Positions 50,707 through 59,558 of a stretch of 64,000 nucleotides of DNA are shown here, piece after piece. This DNA is from DASSUW01 sp963844205 (GTDB lineage Bacteria > Actinomycetota > Thermoleophilia > Solirubrobacterales > Solirubrobacteraceae), in assembly GCA_963844205.1 (NCBI GenBank), contig CAWJNK010000013.1:434001-498000 (forward strand), written 5' to 3'. The position numbers and the translations under genes are program-made. The notes under the pieces are model-generated. The model searched no databases and was not told where the DNA came from. It saw nothing but the letters and a program-made list of their open reading frames with translations. Each line of letters starts with the position of its first letter. Positions within the stretch are counted from its first letter, which is position 1.

Positions 50707-51642
50707 ATGGACGCGATCGCCGGACTCATCGACGGCCCTCGGGCCCGCGACGCCTTCCTGCTGCGCTCGAGCATGGATCCGCCGTGGTCGCTGCGGATCG
50801 AGGACGAGGCGCCGCTCACCGTGGTCGCGGTCGTCCGCGGCGGGGCCTGGCTCGTCCCCGACGAGGGCGAGGCGACGGGGCTGCGGCGCGGCGACGTCGC
50901 GATCGTCCGCGGGCCGGACCACTACACGGTCGCCGACGATCCCGGCACGCCACCGCAGGTGATCATCCGGCCCGGGCAGGTCTGCACGACGCCGACCGGC
51001 GGCGAGCCCGAGCAGATGCGCGACCTCGGGGTCCGCACGTGGGGCAACGCCCCCGACGGCGCCACCGTGATGCTGACCGGCACCTACCAGCTCCAGGGCG
51101 AGGTCAGCGGCCGGCTGCTCCGGGCGCTGCCCGCCTCGATCGTCCTGCGCGACGAGGACTGGCGCAGCCCAGTGATCCCGCTCATGGCGGACGAGATCGT
51201 CAAGGACGAGCCCGGGCAGGAGGCGGTGCTCGATCGCCTGCTCGACCTGCTGCTGATCGCCGCCCTGCGGGCGTGGTTCGACCGCCCCGAGGCCGGCGCG
51301 CCGGGCTGGTACCGCGCCTACGGCGACCCCGTGGTGGGGCAGGCGGTGCGCCTGCTGCACCACGAGCCGGCGCGGCCGTGGACGGTGGCGACCCTGGCGC
51401 GCGAGACCGGCGTCTCGCGCGCCGCGCTCGCGCGGCGTTTCCACGAGCTCGTCGGAGAGCCGCCGATGAGCTTCCTCACCGGCTGGCGCATCGCCCTCGC
51501 GGCCGACCTGCTGCGCGAGCCGGGCTCGACGATCGGCTCGGTCGCCCACGAGGTCGGCTACGGCAGCCCCTACGCGCTCAGCACGGCGTTCAAGCGCGTG
51601 CGAGGGGTCAGCCCCAGGCAGTACCGCGCCGTCGCCGCCTGA
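50707..51642 (+). CDS. AraC-family transcriptional regulator
   Basis: 311 residues. An N-terminal cupin-like sensing domain (about 1-190, with LTVVAVVRGGAWLVPDEG and RRGDVAIVRGPDHYTV) of the AraC-binding-domain-6 kind, and a C-terminal double HTH (about 215-311: TVATLARETGVSRAALARRF and VAHEVGYGSPYALSTAFKRV). Relatives often act on cupin or oxidoreductase genes next door. Divergent from the cupin gene. Confidence 0.9.
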   Translation: MDAIAGLIDGPRARDAFLLRSSMDPPWSLRIEDEAPLTVVAVVRGGAWLVPDEGEATGLRRGDVAIVRGPDHYTVADDPGTPPQVIIRPGQVCTTPTGGEPEQMRDLGVRTWGNAPDGATVMLTGTYQLQGEVSGRLLRALPASIVLRDEDWRSPVIPLMADEIVKDEPGQEAVLDRLLDLLLIAALRAWFDRPEAGAPGWYRAYGDPVVGQAVRLLHHEPARPWTVATLARETGVSRAALARRFHELVGEPPMSFLTGWRIALAADLLREPGSTIGSVAHEVGYGSPYALSTAFKRVRGVSPRQYRAVAA

Positions 51643-51645
51643 CGC

Positions 51646-52263
51646 TCAGACGGTCGGCGCGGGCACGCGGTCGTGGCGGTCGCGCCACGCGCCGCGCGGC
51701 GGGAGCGTCCGCAAGGCCCACAGCTCGAACGCGAGCTGGTGGACGAGCGGCAGCGTGCCGGCGACCGTCTCGAGCATGCGCAGGCTCGCCTCGTAGTGCT
51801 CGAGGCGGCGGTCGAGCGCGGCGTCGTCCTCGCCGTCACGCCCGGCCTGCACGCGCAGCTCGCGGGTCTTGGCGAGCTTGTCGGCTGCGTACACCACGTG
51901 GGCGTCGGGTCCGGCGGCGGCGACCTGATCGCGCAGCGCCGCCTTGCGCTGCTCGTAGCCCTCGATCGAGTCGTCTTCCGTCACTGCGGCCACGATGCTC
52001 GCGACCCGGTCGCCGAACCGGCGTCGCACGTCGTCGATGCCGGCCTCGGTGCCTTCGACGACATCGTGCAGGAGCCCCGCGGCGACCACTTCCTCGTCGC
52101 AGCCGCGGCTGCTCAGCAGCGCCGCGACCTCGGCGGGGTGCAGGATCAGCGGAGCATCGTCGACCGCCCGGCTCTGGCCCTGGTGGCGCTTCGCGGCCCA
52201 GGCGAGCGCGGCGCGGACGAGCGGTCTTCCTGCGACGAACGGCGGTTCGTCGTCGGCGCTCAT
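51646..52263 (-). CDS. HD-domain hydrolase (MESH1/SpoT hydrolase-like)
   Basis: 205 residues with the metal/active-site series His27 in KRHQGQSR, His42 in LHPAEVAALL, His-Asp 66-67 in LLHDVVEGT, then GDRVASIVAAVTED and KLAKTRELR. This is the pattern of stand-alone (p)ppGpp hydrolases, but the synthetase domain is absent and (p)ppGpp as substrate is inferred. It converges on the AraC gene. Confidence 0.8.
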   Translation of the reverse strand: MSADDEPPFVAGRPLVRAALAWAAKRHQGQSRAVDDAPLILHPAEVAALLSSRGCDEEVVAAGLLHDVVEGTEAGIDDVRRRFGDRVASIVAAVTEDDSIEGYEQRKAALRDQVAAAGPDAHVVYAADKLAKTRELRVQAGRDGEDDAALDRRLEHYEASLRMLETVAGTLPLVHQLAFELWALRTLPPRGAWRDRHDRVPAPTV

Positions 52264-52317
52264 GGCGCAGAGGCTACTGGCCCGTCCCCGGCCGGGTGAC
52301 CTAGGCTGGTCGGTCTC

Positions 52318-52638
52318 GTGGGGGAGCAGCGGCGTTTTCTTGTCGGCCTGACTGCGCTCGCGGGGGTGTGCGTGCTCCTGCAGTGGATGACGGGCGTGAG
52401 CGAGCTGGCGTTGTTCATGACGCCGCTGTTCCTGCTCTGCGCGCTGCTGCTGTCCGGCCGCTACGTCGGCGAGGAGCGCATCCTCGCGCGATGGCGCGCC
52501 GCAGCCGCAGATCCGCGCCGCGTGCGGCGGCGCAGCGAGCGGTGGCTACCGCGCGCCGTGCCGCGACTCCGGTTCCTCTACGAGCACGACTCCTTCGGCG
52601 TCCGCGGGCCGCCGGCGCTCCTCGCGCCGGCCGCCTGA
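52318..52638 (+). CDS. small two-helix membrane protein
   Basis: 106 residues from a GTG: helices FLVGLTALAGVCVLLQWM and LALFMTPLFLLCALLLSG, then a basic cytoplasmic tail rich in Arg. No family recognised. Divergent from the HD hydrolase gene and just ahead of the ycnI remnant. Confidence 0.6.
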   Translation: MGEQRRFLVGLTALAGVCVLLQWMTGVSELALFMTPLFLLCALLLSGRYVGEERILARWRAAAADPRRVRRRSERWLPRAVPRLRFLYEHDSFGVRGPPALLAPAA

Positions 52639-52698
52639 CGCGCGTCGGGCGGCGGGCGCTCCAGCCTGCCGTACCCGACGTTTCGCGAAGGAGGATCC

Positions 52699-53166
52699 GT
52701 GCTGTACCCGATACACCGGCCGCGCACCGTCGCGGCCCTCGCCGCCGCCGCCGCGCTGGCTCTGCCCGCGACCGCCTCGGCCCATGTGACGCTCCAGCCC
52801 AGCACCGCGCCGGCGGGGGGCTTCACGCGCCTCGACGTGCGCGTGCCCAACGAGCGTGACGACGCCGGCACGACGCAGGTCCGCCTGCAACTGCCACCGG
52901 GGTTCGCGTTCGTGTCCTACGAGCCGCGCCCCGGTTGGAAGGTCACCGTGAAGAAGGCCAAGCTCGACGAGCCGATCAAGACCGAGGACGGCTTCGACAT
53001 CGACGAAGGCGTCGGTGAGATCACCTGGACCGGGGACGGCAGGCAGGGGATCGTCCGGCCGGGCCAGTTCGCCGACTTCGGGCTCTCGATCAAGATTCCC
53101 GAGGGCCAGCCCGGCGACAAACTGACGTTCATGGCGCTGCAGACCTACGGGACGACCGGCTGCTGA
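52699..53166 (+). pseudogene. ycnI: 3'-truncated YcnI (DUF1775) copper-handling protein
   Basis: 155 residues starting from GTG with AAGGAGG upstream. A signal peptide (LALPATASAH) leaves His as the first mature residue, the known copper ligand position in YcnI proteins, followed by VTLQPSTAPAGGF. The domain runs normally to LTFMALQTYG, then stops after TTGC, whereas family members continue with a segment like NGEVVRWIG. The next readable sequence belongs to the middle of CopD, so the 3' end seems to have been lost in a deletion. A secreted short form may still be made. Confidence 0.65.
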
Positions 53167-53212
53167 TCCACGACACCGGCGGCCGGACCGTCGTGATCGA
53201 GGGGTACTCGGG

Positions 53213-53833
53213 ATCGTCCAGGGCCTGGTCGAGGTCCGCACGCTGGACAACCTGGTCGACACCGCCTTCGGGCGCGCCGTGCTGATCAAGATCGTCCTCT
53301 TCGCCGCGATCGTCGCGCTGGGCGCCGTCAACCGGCGGCGGCTGGTGCCCGCGCTCGCCCGCGCGACCCGCGACGGCGCGTCACCCGGCCCGGCGGGGCG
53401 GCTCCTGCGCCGCACGCTCACCGCCGAGCTCGCGCTCGGGGTCGCCGCGCTGGCCGTCACCGGTGCGCTCGCCGGCTACGCCCCGTCGATCGCCGAGAGC
53501 AGCGGCCCGTTCTCCGGCAGCGCGGACATCGGCCCGGCCAGGCTCGAGCTCACCGTCGACCCGGCGCGCGTCGGGCCGAACGAGATGCACGTCTACCTGT
53601 TCGACCGCCGCGACGGCCGGCAGTACGACGAGACGGAGGAGCTGATGGTCATGGCGGAGCTGCCCGAGAAGCGCATCGCTCCCATCCACTTCGACGTCAC
53701 CAAGGCCGGCCCCGGCCACTACGTGGTCTCGGGCGCCGCGCTCGGCGTCGCCGGCGACTGGACGGTCGAGATCGTCGCCCGGGTATCGGACTTCGACGAG
53801 CACCGGGCGAGCCTGGAGGTCCCGATCGAGTGA
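53213..53833 (+). pseudogene. 5'-truncated CopD domain with YtkA-like C-terminus
   Basis: The frame begins at IVQGLVEVRTLDNLVDTAFG, the interior of a CopD copper-import domain, continues through two membrane helices (AVLIKIVLFAAIVALGAVN and LTAELALGVAALAVTGALA), and ends in a YtkA/FixH-like beta domain (ARLELTVDPARVGPNEMHVY ... SLEVPIE). The CopC part and the first CopD helices are missing. A GTG at 53279 could still give a 184-residue protein. Confidence 0.65.
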
Positions 53834-53837
53834 ACGC

Positions 53838-54776
53838 TCAGCGCGACCGGTCGAGCTCGTCCGCAACCGTGCGCATGTGCGCCTCGAGCTCACCGAGAAG
53901 CTCCCGGACGCCGGGCGAGAGCCGCGTGGCGGGGCGGGTGACGATCGCGAACGTGTCGTACAGCGCGGGGCTGAAGGACGCGGTGCTCAGGCCCTCGGGG
54001 TAGTAGAGCGCCCGCGTGTACGCGCTCGGGAGGTACGTGTCGCCGATGCCGGCGGCCACGAGCCGGAGCGCGATGTCCTTGAGCTCGACCTCGACCCGCG
54101 GCTGCAGGCGAAGCCCGAGCGCCTGCGCGCGCTCCGCGAGCTGGCGTCGGATCGGGTCCTTATCCGCCGACTCGGCGTCGTAGAAGACGAGCGGCGTCGC
54201 CGCGAGCCGGTCGATCGTGGCCGGCCGCCGGGTGCGCGCGGCGTCGGCGCTCACGTAGAGCACCTCGTCGCGCACGATCGGGCGCACGTCGAGCCGGTCG
54301 TCGTCGATCGGGAGCAGGACGAGCCCCGCCTCGAGGTCGCCGCGCCGGACGGATTCGGCGACGGCCGCCGAGTTGCGGCCCACCAGCCGCGCCGACACGT
54401 CGGGATGGCGGCGGAGGAAGCGCGCCAGGAGCTCGTCGACGCGCCAGGCGGACGGCTCGCCGAAGATGCCGACCGCCACGGTGCCGCCGCGCAGCCCCGT
54501 GAGCTCGCCCACGCTCTCGGCGGCGTCCTCGACCGCCCGCAGGCTGCGCGTCGCGTGCTCCGCGAAGGCGCGACCCGCCTCGGTCGCCACCACCCCGCGC
54601 CCGGCGCGGACGAAGAGGTCGGCCCCGAGCGTCTGCTCGAGCTTGCGCACCTGCTCGGCGACCGCCGGCTGGGAGACGCGCAACGCCTCGGCGGCGGCGG
54701 TGAAGGAGCCGAGCTCGAGCGCCGCGCAGAAGCAGCGGATCTGCTGCAGAGATAAAAGCTCAGCCTTGGGTTGCAC
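53838..54776 (-). CDS. LysR-family transcriptional regulator
   Basis: 312 residues: HTH with FTAAAEALRVSQPAVAEQVRKLE (about 20-45) and a substrate-binding-like effector domain (about 90-300). GTG at 54776 is preferred to TTG at 54779; no good ribosome site supports either. It is divergent from the FAD oxidoreductase gene, with an inverted repeat between them, so it likely controls that gene and the DapA-like gene behind it. Confidence 0.88.
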   Translation of the reverse strand: MQPKAELLSLQQIRCFCAALELGSFTAAAEALRVSQPAVAEQVRKLEQTLGADLFVRAGRGVVATEAGRAFAEHATRSLRAVEDAAESVGELTGLRGGTVAVGIFGEPSAWRVDELLARFLRRHPDVSARLVGRNSAAVAESVRRGDLEAGLVLLPIDDDRLDVRPIVRDEVLYVSADAARTRRPATIDRLAATPLVFYDAESADKDPIRRQLAERAQALGLRLQPRVEVELKDIALRLVAAGIGDTYLPSAYTRALYYPEGLSTASFSPALYDTFAIVTRPATRLSPGVRELLGELEAHMRTVADELDRSR

Positions 54777-54782
54777 CAAGCA

Positions 54783-54799
54783 AGCAAGCCTACCTTGCT
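54783..54799. promoter_or_regulatory. AGCAAG-N5-CTTGCT inverted repeat between LysR and FAD oxidoreductase genes
   Basis: Perfect 6-bp arms in the 49-base divergent intergenic region, preceded by a further AAGC repeat (CAAGCAAGCAAG). Candidate LysR operator. Confidence 0.45.
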
Positions 54800-54825
54800 G
54801 GTCGCTGCGTTCCGATCATGGCGGG

Positions 54826-56127
54826 ATGACGCGCGACGTCGTGATCGTCGGCGGCGGGATCGCCGGCCTGTCGGCAGCCTGGCGGCTGCGGCATCGCGAC
54901 GTCCTCCTGCTCGAGGCCGCCGACCGCCTCGGCGGGCGCATGCGCTCGGACCCGCGCGGCGACTACTGGCTCAACTACGGCGCCCACCTCTTCCCCGGGC
55001 CGGGCTCGGTCGTCGACACGATGGCGCGCGAGTGCGGCCTGCGGTTCGCGCCGGTCACCGGCAGCATGATGGGGCTGGCGGTGGGGTCGCGGCGGCTCAC
55101 CGGCGGGCGCGTCGAGACGTATCCGTTCCGGCTGCCGCTGTCGGTTCGCGATCGCGTGGCGTTCGCGAGGGCGGGCCTGAAGGTCAGGCGCGCGGTCGCC
55201 CGGCGGCGCCACGGCTTCGGGGACGACCGCACGTTCGGCGACCTCCTCGGCCCGCTCCCGCCCGCCGTGCAGGAGATCTTCGCGTGCGCGGCGCATCGTG
55301 CCACGGCGGAGCCGTTCGAGCTGTCGGCCGAGTGCGGGATCGCGCTGTTCGCGCTCGTGTGGGGCGGCAAGGGCTCGCTGATCGCGCGCAACCTGCTCGG
55401 CGGCTCCGGGCGGCTCCCGGCGGCGCTGGGCGACGAGCTCGGCGAGCGCGCCGTGGCCGGCTGCCGCGTTCAGGAGATCCGGCCGGACGGTGACTTGCTG
55501 GTCGTGCGCCACGACGGCGGCGACGTGACCACGCGCCATGTGATCGTCGCAGCGCAGGCGCCGCACGCGGCGCCGCTGGTCGCGCCGGTGGCCGAGCGGG
55601 CCGCCGACGCGCTGGCGCAGCTCACCTACGGCGCGTTCGTGAGCGTCGCGGTCGAGACGAGCGAGACCGGGGCGATGCCCTACGACGACGTCTACGCCAT
55701 GGCCACCCCGGGTCGCGTCTTCGACATGTTCACCAACCAGGCGCACGTCCTGCGCGGCGAAGGCCCGCGCCGGCCCGGCGGCAGCCTGATGCTGTTCACC
55801 GGCGCGCACGGCGCCGCGGCGCTGATGCGCGAGCCCGACGAGCGGATCGTGGAGCGCTTCCTCGCCGACCTGCACGCGCTCTACCCCGAGACGCGCGGCG
55901 TGGTCGCCGGCGCGACCGTGCGCCGCTGGGAGCTCGGCAACGTGTACGGCCGGCCCGGCCGCGGTCGCCTCCTGCCCGTGCTGGAGGGCCCGCTGGGCAC
56001 TCATCGCAACCTTCACCTGGCGGGCGACTACTTCGCCGCGCTGGGGAACCTCGAGGCCGCCGCCCAGTCCGGGCTCGCGGCCGCCGAACGCATCGATGCC
56101 CGACTCCGAGAGGTCACCCATGTCTGA
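54826..56127 (+). CDS. FAD-dependent oxidoreductase (protoporphyrinogen oxidase/amine oxidase-like)
   Basis: 433 residues. The N-terminal dinucleotide motif VVIVGGGIAGLSAAWRLR and GGRMRS place it with flavin amine oxidases and phytoene/protoporphyrinogen oxidases; the C-terminal FAD block is NLHLAGDYFAALGNLEAAAQSG. No heme or carotenoid genes are adjacent, so the substrate is open. Its 3' end overlaps the start of the DapA-like gene, indicating co-expression. Confidence 0.85.
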   Translation: MTRDVVIVGGGIAGLSAAWRLRHRDVLLLEAADRLGGRMRSDPRGDYWLNYGAHLFPGPGSVVDTMARECGLRFAPVTGSMMGLAVGSRRLTGGRVETYPFRLPLSVRDRVAFARAGLKVRRAVARRRHGFGDDRTFGDLLGPLPPAVQEIFACAAHRATAEPFELSAECGIALFALVWGGKGSLIARNLLGGSGRLPAALGDELGERAVAGCRVQEIRPDGDLLVVRHDGGDVTTRHVIVAAQAPHAAPLVAPVAERAADALAQLTYGAFVSVAVETSETGAMPYDDVYAMATPGRVFDMFTNQAHVLRGEGPRRPGGSLMLFTGAHGAAALMREPDERIVERFLADLHALYPETRGVVAGATVRRWELGNVYGRPGRGRLLPVLEGPLGTHRNLHLAGDYFAALGNLEAAAQSGLAAAERIDARLREVTHV

Positions 56128-56998
56128 GCCCTTCCACGGCGTGCTCCCCGCCCTGATCACCCCCTTCAGCGAGGACGGCGGCGCGATCGACACCGACGCG
56201 CTCGCCGCGATCGTCGACCGCCTGGTGGGCGCCGGCGTCGCCGGGCTCGTGCCGGGGGGAAGTACCGGCGAGTTCACGACGCTGAGTTCCGCCGAGCGCA
56301 GGCAGCTCGTGGAGGCGGCGGTCGAGGCGGCCGCCGGCCGCGTACCGGTGGTCGCGGGCACCGGCGCGCTGTCGACGCGCGAGACCGTCGAGCTGAGCGT
56401 GCACGCCGAGACCGCGGGCGCCGCGGCGGTGATGATCGTCCCGCCGTTCTACGACGCGCTGTCCTGGCGCGAGCTGCTCGCCCACTACACGGCGGTCGCG
56501 GAAGCGATCGACATCCCGATCATGTACTACAACCTGCCGAGCGCCTCGGGCGTCAAGCTCACGGCAGCGCAGCTGCGCGACCTTCCGGTGAGCTGCCTGA
56601 AGGACACCGGCGGGGACGCCGTCGCGGCCACCGAGCTCATCCAGACCGACGGCCCGACGCTGCTCAACGGCTGGGACACGCTCACGTTCGCCGCGCTCGC
56701 GGCCGGCGTGCGCGCCGTCGTCTGGGGCACGGCCTCGATCCTGCCTGAGGAGTGCGTCGAGCTGCACCGGCTGCTCATCGACGACATCGACCTGCCCGCC
56801 GCGCGCGAGCTCTGGACCCGCCTGTGGCCGCTCTGCTCGTTCCTCGAGGGCCAGAGCTACTCGGCCGCGGTCAAGACCGCCTGCCGGCTCGCCGGCGACA
56901 CCACCGGCCCGGTCCGCGCCCCGCTCCTGCCGCTCGACGACGCCGCGACGAGCGAGCTCGCCACGCTGCTCGAGCGGGCGACCATGATCGCCTCGTAG
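56120..56998 (+). CDS. dihydrodipicolinate synthase/N-acetylneuraminate lyase-family aldolase
   Basis: 292-residue TIM-barrel aldolase: Schiff-base Lys161 in SCLKDTGG, proton-relay Tyr137 in IMYYNLPSASG, and GGSTGEFTTLSSAER at the carboxylate-binding loop. Family reactions include dihydrodipicolinate synthesis and keto-acid aldol cleavage. With an FAD oxidase partner and a LysR regulator, a catabolic role is more likely than lysine synthesis. ATG at 56120 is chosen because GAGAGG lies six bases upstream. Confidence 0.88.
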   Translation: MSEPFHGVLPALITPFSEDGGAIDTDALAAIVDRLVGAGVAGLVPGGSTGEFTTLSSAERRQLVEAAVEAAAGRVPVVAGTGALSTRETVELSVHAETAGAAAVMIVPPFYDALSWRELLAHYTAVAEAIDIPIMYYNLPSASGVKLTAAQLRDLPVSCLKDTGGDAVAATELIQTDGPTLLNGWDTLTFAALAAGVRAVVWGTASILPEECVELHRLLIDDIDLPAARELWTRLWPLCSFLEGQSYSAAVKTACRLAGDTTGPVRAPLLPLDDAATSELATLLERATMIAS

Positions 56999-56999
56999 G

Positions 57000-57455
57000 T
57001 CAGTCGTCGCCCGGCGCCGGGCAGAGCTCGACGCCGTCGGCGAGCCGGCGCAGGAGCGCGTGGAGGTGCGTGCGCTGCTCGGGTTCGAGTGGGCCGAGGA
57101 CGTCCTCCTCGGCCGCCGCGACCGCACCCTCCACGCGGCGAAGGAGATCCTCGCCGCCACGGCTCAGCTGCAGCACGTAGCGCCGGCGGTCGACGTCGTC
57201 GCGGCTGCGCGCGACCAGACCACGGTCCGTCAGCTCCGCGACGATCGCGGCGAGGTTGCTGCGGTCGATGCCGAGCGCGTCCGCCAGCTCCGCCTGGCTC
57301 CTCTGGCCGAGCAGCCGGAGCTGCTCCAGCACGTGGAACTGCTGCGCGCCGAGCCCGAAGGGGCGAATGGCGCGCCTGACGCGGGCCGTCGCGTCACGAC
57401 CCAGCGCGGCGAGCAGCGTGGTCATCGAGACGGAGTCGGTGGCCGTCGTGGTCAT
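57000..57455 (-). CDS. MarR-family regulator divergent from the LLM oxidoreductase
   Basis: 151 residues, winged HTH (about 35-110) with RSQAELADALGIDRSNLAAIVAEL and wing DDVDRRRYVLQL. Two palindromes in the 79-base divergent region are probable operators. It most likely represses itself and the LLM/F420-reductase-like genes. Confidence 0.9.
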   Translation of the reverse strand: MTTTATDSVSMTTLLAALGRDATARVRRAIRPFGLGAQQFHVLEQLRLLGQRSQAELADALGIDRSNLAAIVAELTDRGLVARSRDDVDRRRYVLQLSRGGEDLLRRVEGAVAAAEEDVLGPLEPEQRTHLHALLRRLADGVELCPAPGDD

Positions 57456-57477
57456 TCCTCAAGGATAGCGGGTGATC

Positions 57478-57503
57478 TACCACAGTGGTACACTACCATG
57501 GTA
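57478..57503. promoter_or_regulatory. tandem palindromic operators for MarR
   Basis: TACCACAGTGGTA (57478-57490, 6-1-6 perfect) and TACCATGGTA (57494-57503, perfect 10-bp) share the half-site TACCA and lie between the divergent MarR and LLM genes in a locally AT-rich region. Confidence 0.65.
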
Positions 57504-57534
57504 AATACCAACGATCTTGGAGAGGAGCCATGGC

Positions 57535-58596
57535 ATGCACGATTTCGAGTTCGGACTCGACACGTTCCTGCCCGTGACGGTCGACGAATCGGGGCGGCCG
57601 ATCAGCGGCGACCAGGTCGTCCGCAACGCGGTCGAGGAGGCGGTCCTCGCCGAAGCAGTCGGGCTCGACTCCTTCAACGTCGGCGAGCACTACCGCCCGG
57701 AGTTCATGGACTCGGCAGGTCACGTGGTGCTGGCCGCCATCGCCGGGCGCACCGAGCGGATCCGGCTCGGCACGTCGGTGACGGTGCTGAGCACGCAGGA
57801 CCCCGTGCGCCTGTACACGAACTTCGCCACGCTCGACGCGGTGTCGGACGGCCGGGCGCAGATGATCGTCGGCCGCGGGTCGCTGACCGAGTCCTTCCCC
57901 CTCTTCGGGTACGACCTCGCCGAGTACGAGGAGCTCTTCGAGGAGAAGCTCGACCTGCTGGTCCGCCTGCTGCGCGAGCAGCCCGTCACCTGGTCCGGCG
58001 ACCACCGGTCGGCGCTGACCGAGCAGATCCTGAGCCCGCCGATCCCGAACGGGAGCATCCCGACGTGGGTGGGCGTGGGCGGCAGTCCGCAATCGGTCAT
58101 CCGGGCCGCCCGCTTCGGCCTCCCGCTCATGCTCGCGATCATCGGCGGCAACCCGAAGCGGTTCGCCGCGCACGTCGAGCTCTACAAGCGCGCCCTCGAG
58201 CAGTTCGGCCGGCCGGAGCTTCCGGTCGGGCTCCACTCGCTCGGGTTCGTCGCGCCGACCGACGAGGAGGCGCTCGCGATCCAGTGGCCGTACTACAAGG
58301 AGCAGTTCGAGTGGGCGGCGCGCGAGCGCGGCTGGCGGAACCCGACATACGAGCAGTTCCTCGCCGAGGTCGACCACGGGTCGATGTACGTCGGCTCGCC
58401 GGAGACCGTCGCGAACCGGATCGCCGACGTGGTCCGAACGCTCAGCCTCAGCCGCTTCGACCTGCTCTACGCCGTCGGACGCGTCCCCCACGAGCAGCGG
58501 ATGGCAACCATCGAGCTCTACGGCCGCGAGGTCGCGCCGCGCGTGCGGGAGCTGCTCGCGTCGGTGGAGGACCCCGTCCTGCAGGCGAGGAGCTGA
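57535..58596 (+). CDS. LLM-class flavin-dependent oxidoreductase (luciferase-like)
   Basis: 353-residue bacterial-luciferase-type TIM barrel: VGLDSFNVGEHYRPEF, RIRLGTSVTVLSTQDPVRLY, GRAQMIVGRGS and PTWVGVGGSPQSVIRAARF. Cofactor may be FMNH2 or F420; the sequence does not settle it. ATG 57535 is chosen over one at 57530 by AGGAG spacing. Followed two bases later by an F420-reductase-like gene, so the two probably form one redox unit. Confidence 0.9.
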   Translation: MHDFEFGLDTFLPVTVDESGRPISGDQVVRNAVEEAVLAEAVGLDSFNVGEHYRPEFMDSAGHVVLAAIAGRTERIRLGTSVTVLSTQDPVRLYTNFATLDAVSDGRAQMIVGRGSLTESFPLFGYDLAEYEELFEEKLDLLVRLLREQPVTWSGDHRSALTEQILSPPIPNGSIPTWVGVGGSPQSVIRAARFGLPLMLAIIGGNPKRFAAHVELYKRALEQFGRPELPVGLHSLGFVAPTDEEALAIQWPYYKEQFEWAARERGWRNPTYEQFLAEVDHGSMYVGSPETVANRIADVVRTLSLSRFDLLYAVGRVPHEQRMATIELYGREVAPRVRELLASVEDPVLQARS

Positions 58597-58598
58597 CG

Positions 58599-59222
58599 AT
58601 GCTCGGCATCGTGGGCGCCGGGAAGCTCGGGACGACGATCGCGCGTGCCGCGATCGAGGCCGGCTACGACGTCGCCATCTCGGGATCAGGCGGCGCCGAC
58701 GACATCGCGCTGACGATCGACGTGCTCGCACCCGGCGCCCGTGCCGCGACAACCGACGAGGTCGTCCGGCACGCGGACATCGTGGTCCTCGCCGTCCCCA
58801 CCCACCGCTTCCGCGAGCTCCCGCCCGACCTGTTCGCGGGCAAGATCCTCGTCGACGCGATGAACTACTGGGAGCCGGTCGACGGCGCCGACCCGGAGCT
58901 CGCGGCCGCGACCGCCGGCACCAGCACGGTCGTGCAGGAGCGCTTCTCGTCGGCGCGGGTGGTCAAGAGCCTCAACCAGCTCGGCTACCACGAGTTCGAC
59001 GAGCTCCGCGGGGCGGCGGAGCGGATCGCGATCGGGGTGGCGGGCGAGGACCGCCTGGCGGTCCGCGCGGTGATGGGGCTCGTCGATCGGCTCGGGTTCG
59101 ACGCCGTCGACGTGGGGCCGCTCGAGAACGGCCGCGTGCTCGAGCCCGACGGCTCGCCGTTCGCCATCACGTACAGCGCCGAGGAGCTGTCGGAGCTCGT
59201 CGCGACGCGGCGGGCGGCTTAG
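58599..59222 (+). CDS. NADPH-dependent F420 reductase-like NAD(P)-binding protein
   Basis: 207 residues, Rossmann fold with LGIVGAGKLGTTIARAAIEAG at the start and VLAVPTHRFRELP, DAMNYWEP further on, the pattern of Fno-like and related oxidoreductases. It could supply reduced F420 or flavin to the LLM enzyme or act on its product. It converges on the XRE gene. Confidence 0.82.
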   Translation: MLGIVGAGKLGTTIARAAIEAGYDVAISGSGGADDIALTIDVLAPGARAATTDEVVRHADIVVLAVPTHRFRELPPDLFAGKILVDAMNYWEPVDGADPELAAATAGTSTVVQERFSSARVVKSLNQLGYHEFDELRGAAERIAIGVAGEDRLAVRAVMGLVDRLGFDAVDVGPLENGRVLEPDGSPFAITYSAEELSELVATRRAA

Positions 59223-59231
59223 TACACGTAC

Positions 59232-59471
59232 TTAGGAGGGATCCGGCGTATCGGGGGGCGGGATGCCCTCGACGAGATCGCATGCCCGCACGCCGAGGCC
59301 CTGCGCGAGCGCGGCGATCATCTCGAGCTGCGGGTCACGCAGGCCTCGCTCGTACCGCGAGATGACGCTGCTGTTCTGCATCTTGCACCGGTTGCCCAGC
59401 TCCATCTGGGTCAAGCCGGCGGCCTTGCGCAGGCGTCGCAGATTCGTGCCGAAGCGCTCCTTGGGCAGCAC
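59232..59471 (-). CDS. XRE-family HTH protein
   Basis: 79 residues, essentially one helix-turn-helix domain: FGTNLRRLRKAAGLTQMELG and SSVISRYERGLRDPQLEMIA. GTG start. No partner toxin or membrane gene next to it. Upstream DNA (59480-59760) is less GC-rich and contains a hairpin, so the gene may be recently acquired. Confidence 0.8.
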   Translation of the reverse strand: MLPKERFGTNLRRLRKAAGLTQMELGNRCKMQNSSVISRYERGLRDPQLEMIAALAQGLGVRACDLVEGIPPPDTPDPS

Positions 59472-59558
59472 CGGGCCGCATGGTCAAACCTGTCGGCCAT
59501 CTGGTCGAGGACCAGAAAGACAAATCCATCAAGGGACAGGATGGTGGCGCGTGGAGCG

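Noticed and set aside
56120..56998. Annotating the aldolase as DapA of lysine synthesis
   Set aside because: It sits with an FAD oxidase and LysR regulator rather than dap genes, so only family-level assignment is justified.
57535..59222. Firm F420-dependent assignment of the LLM enzyme and its neighbour
   Set aside because: FMN- and F420-using members cannot be told apart from the visible motifs.
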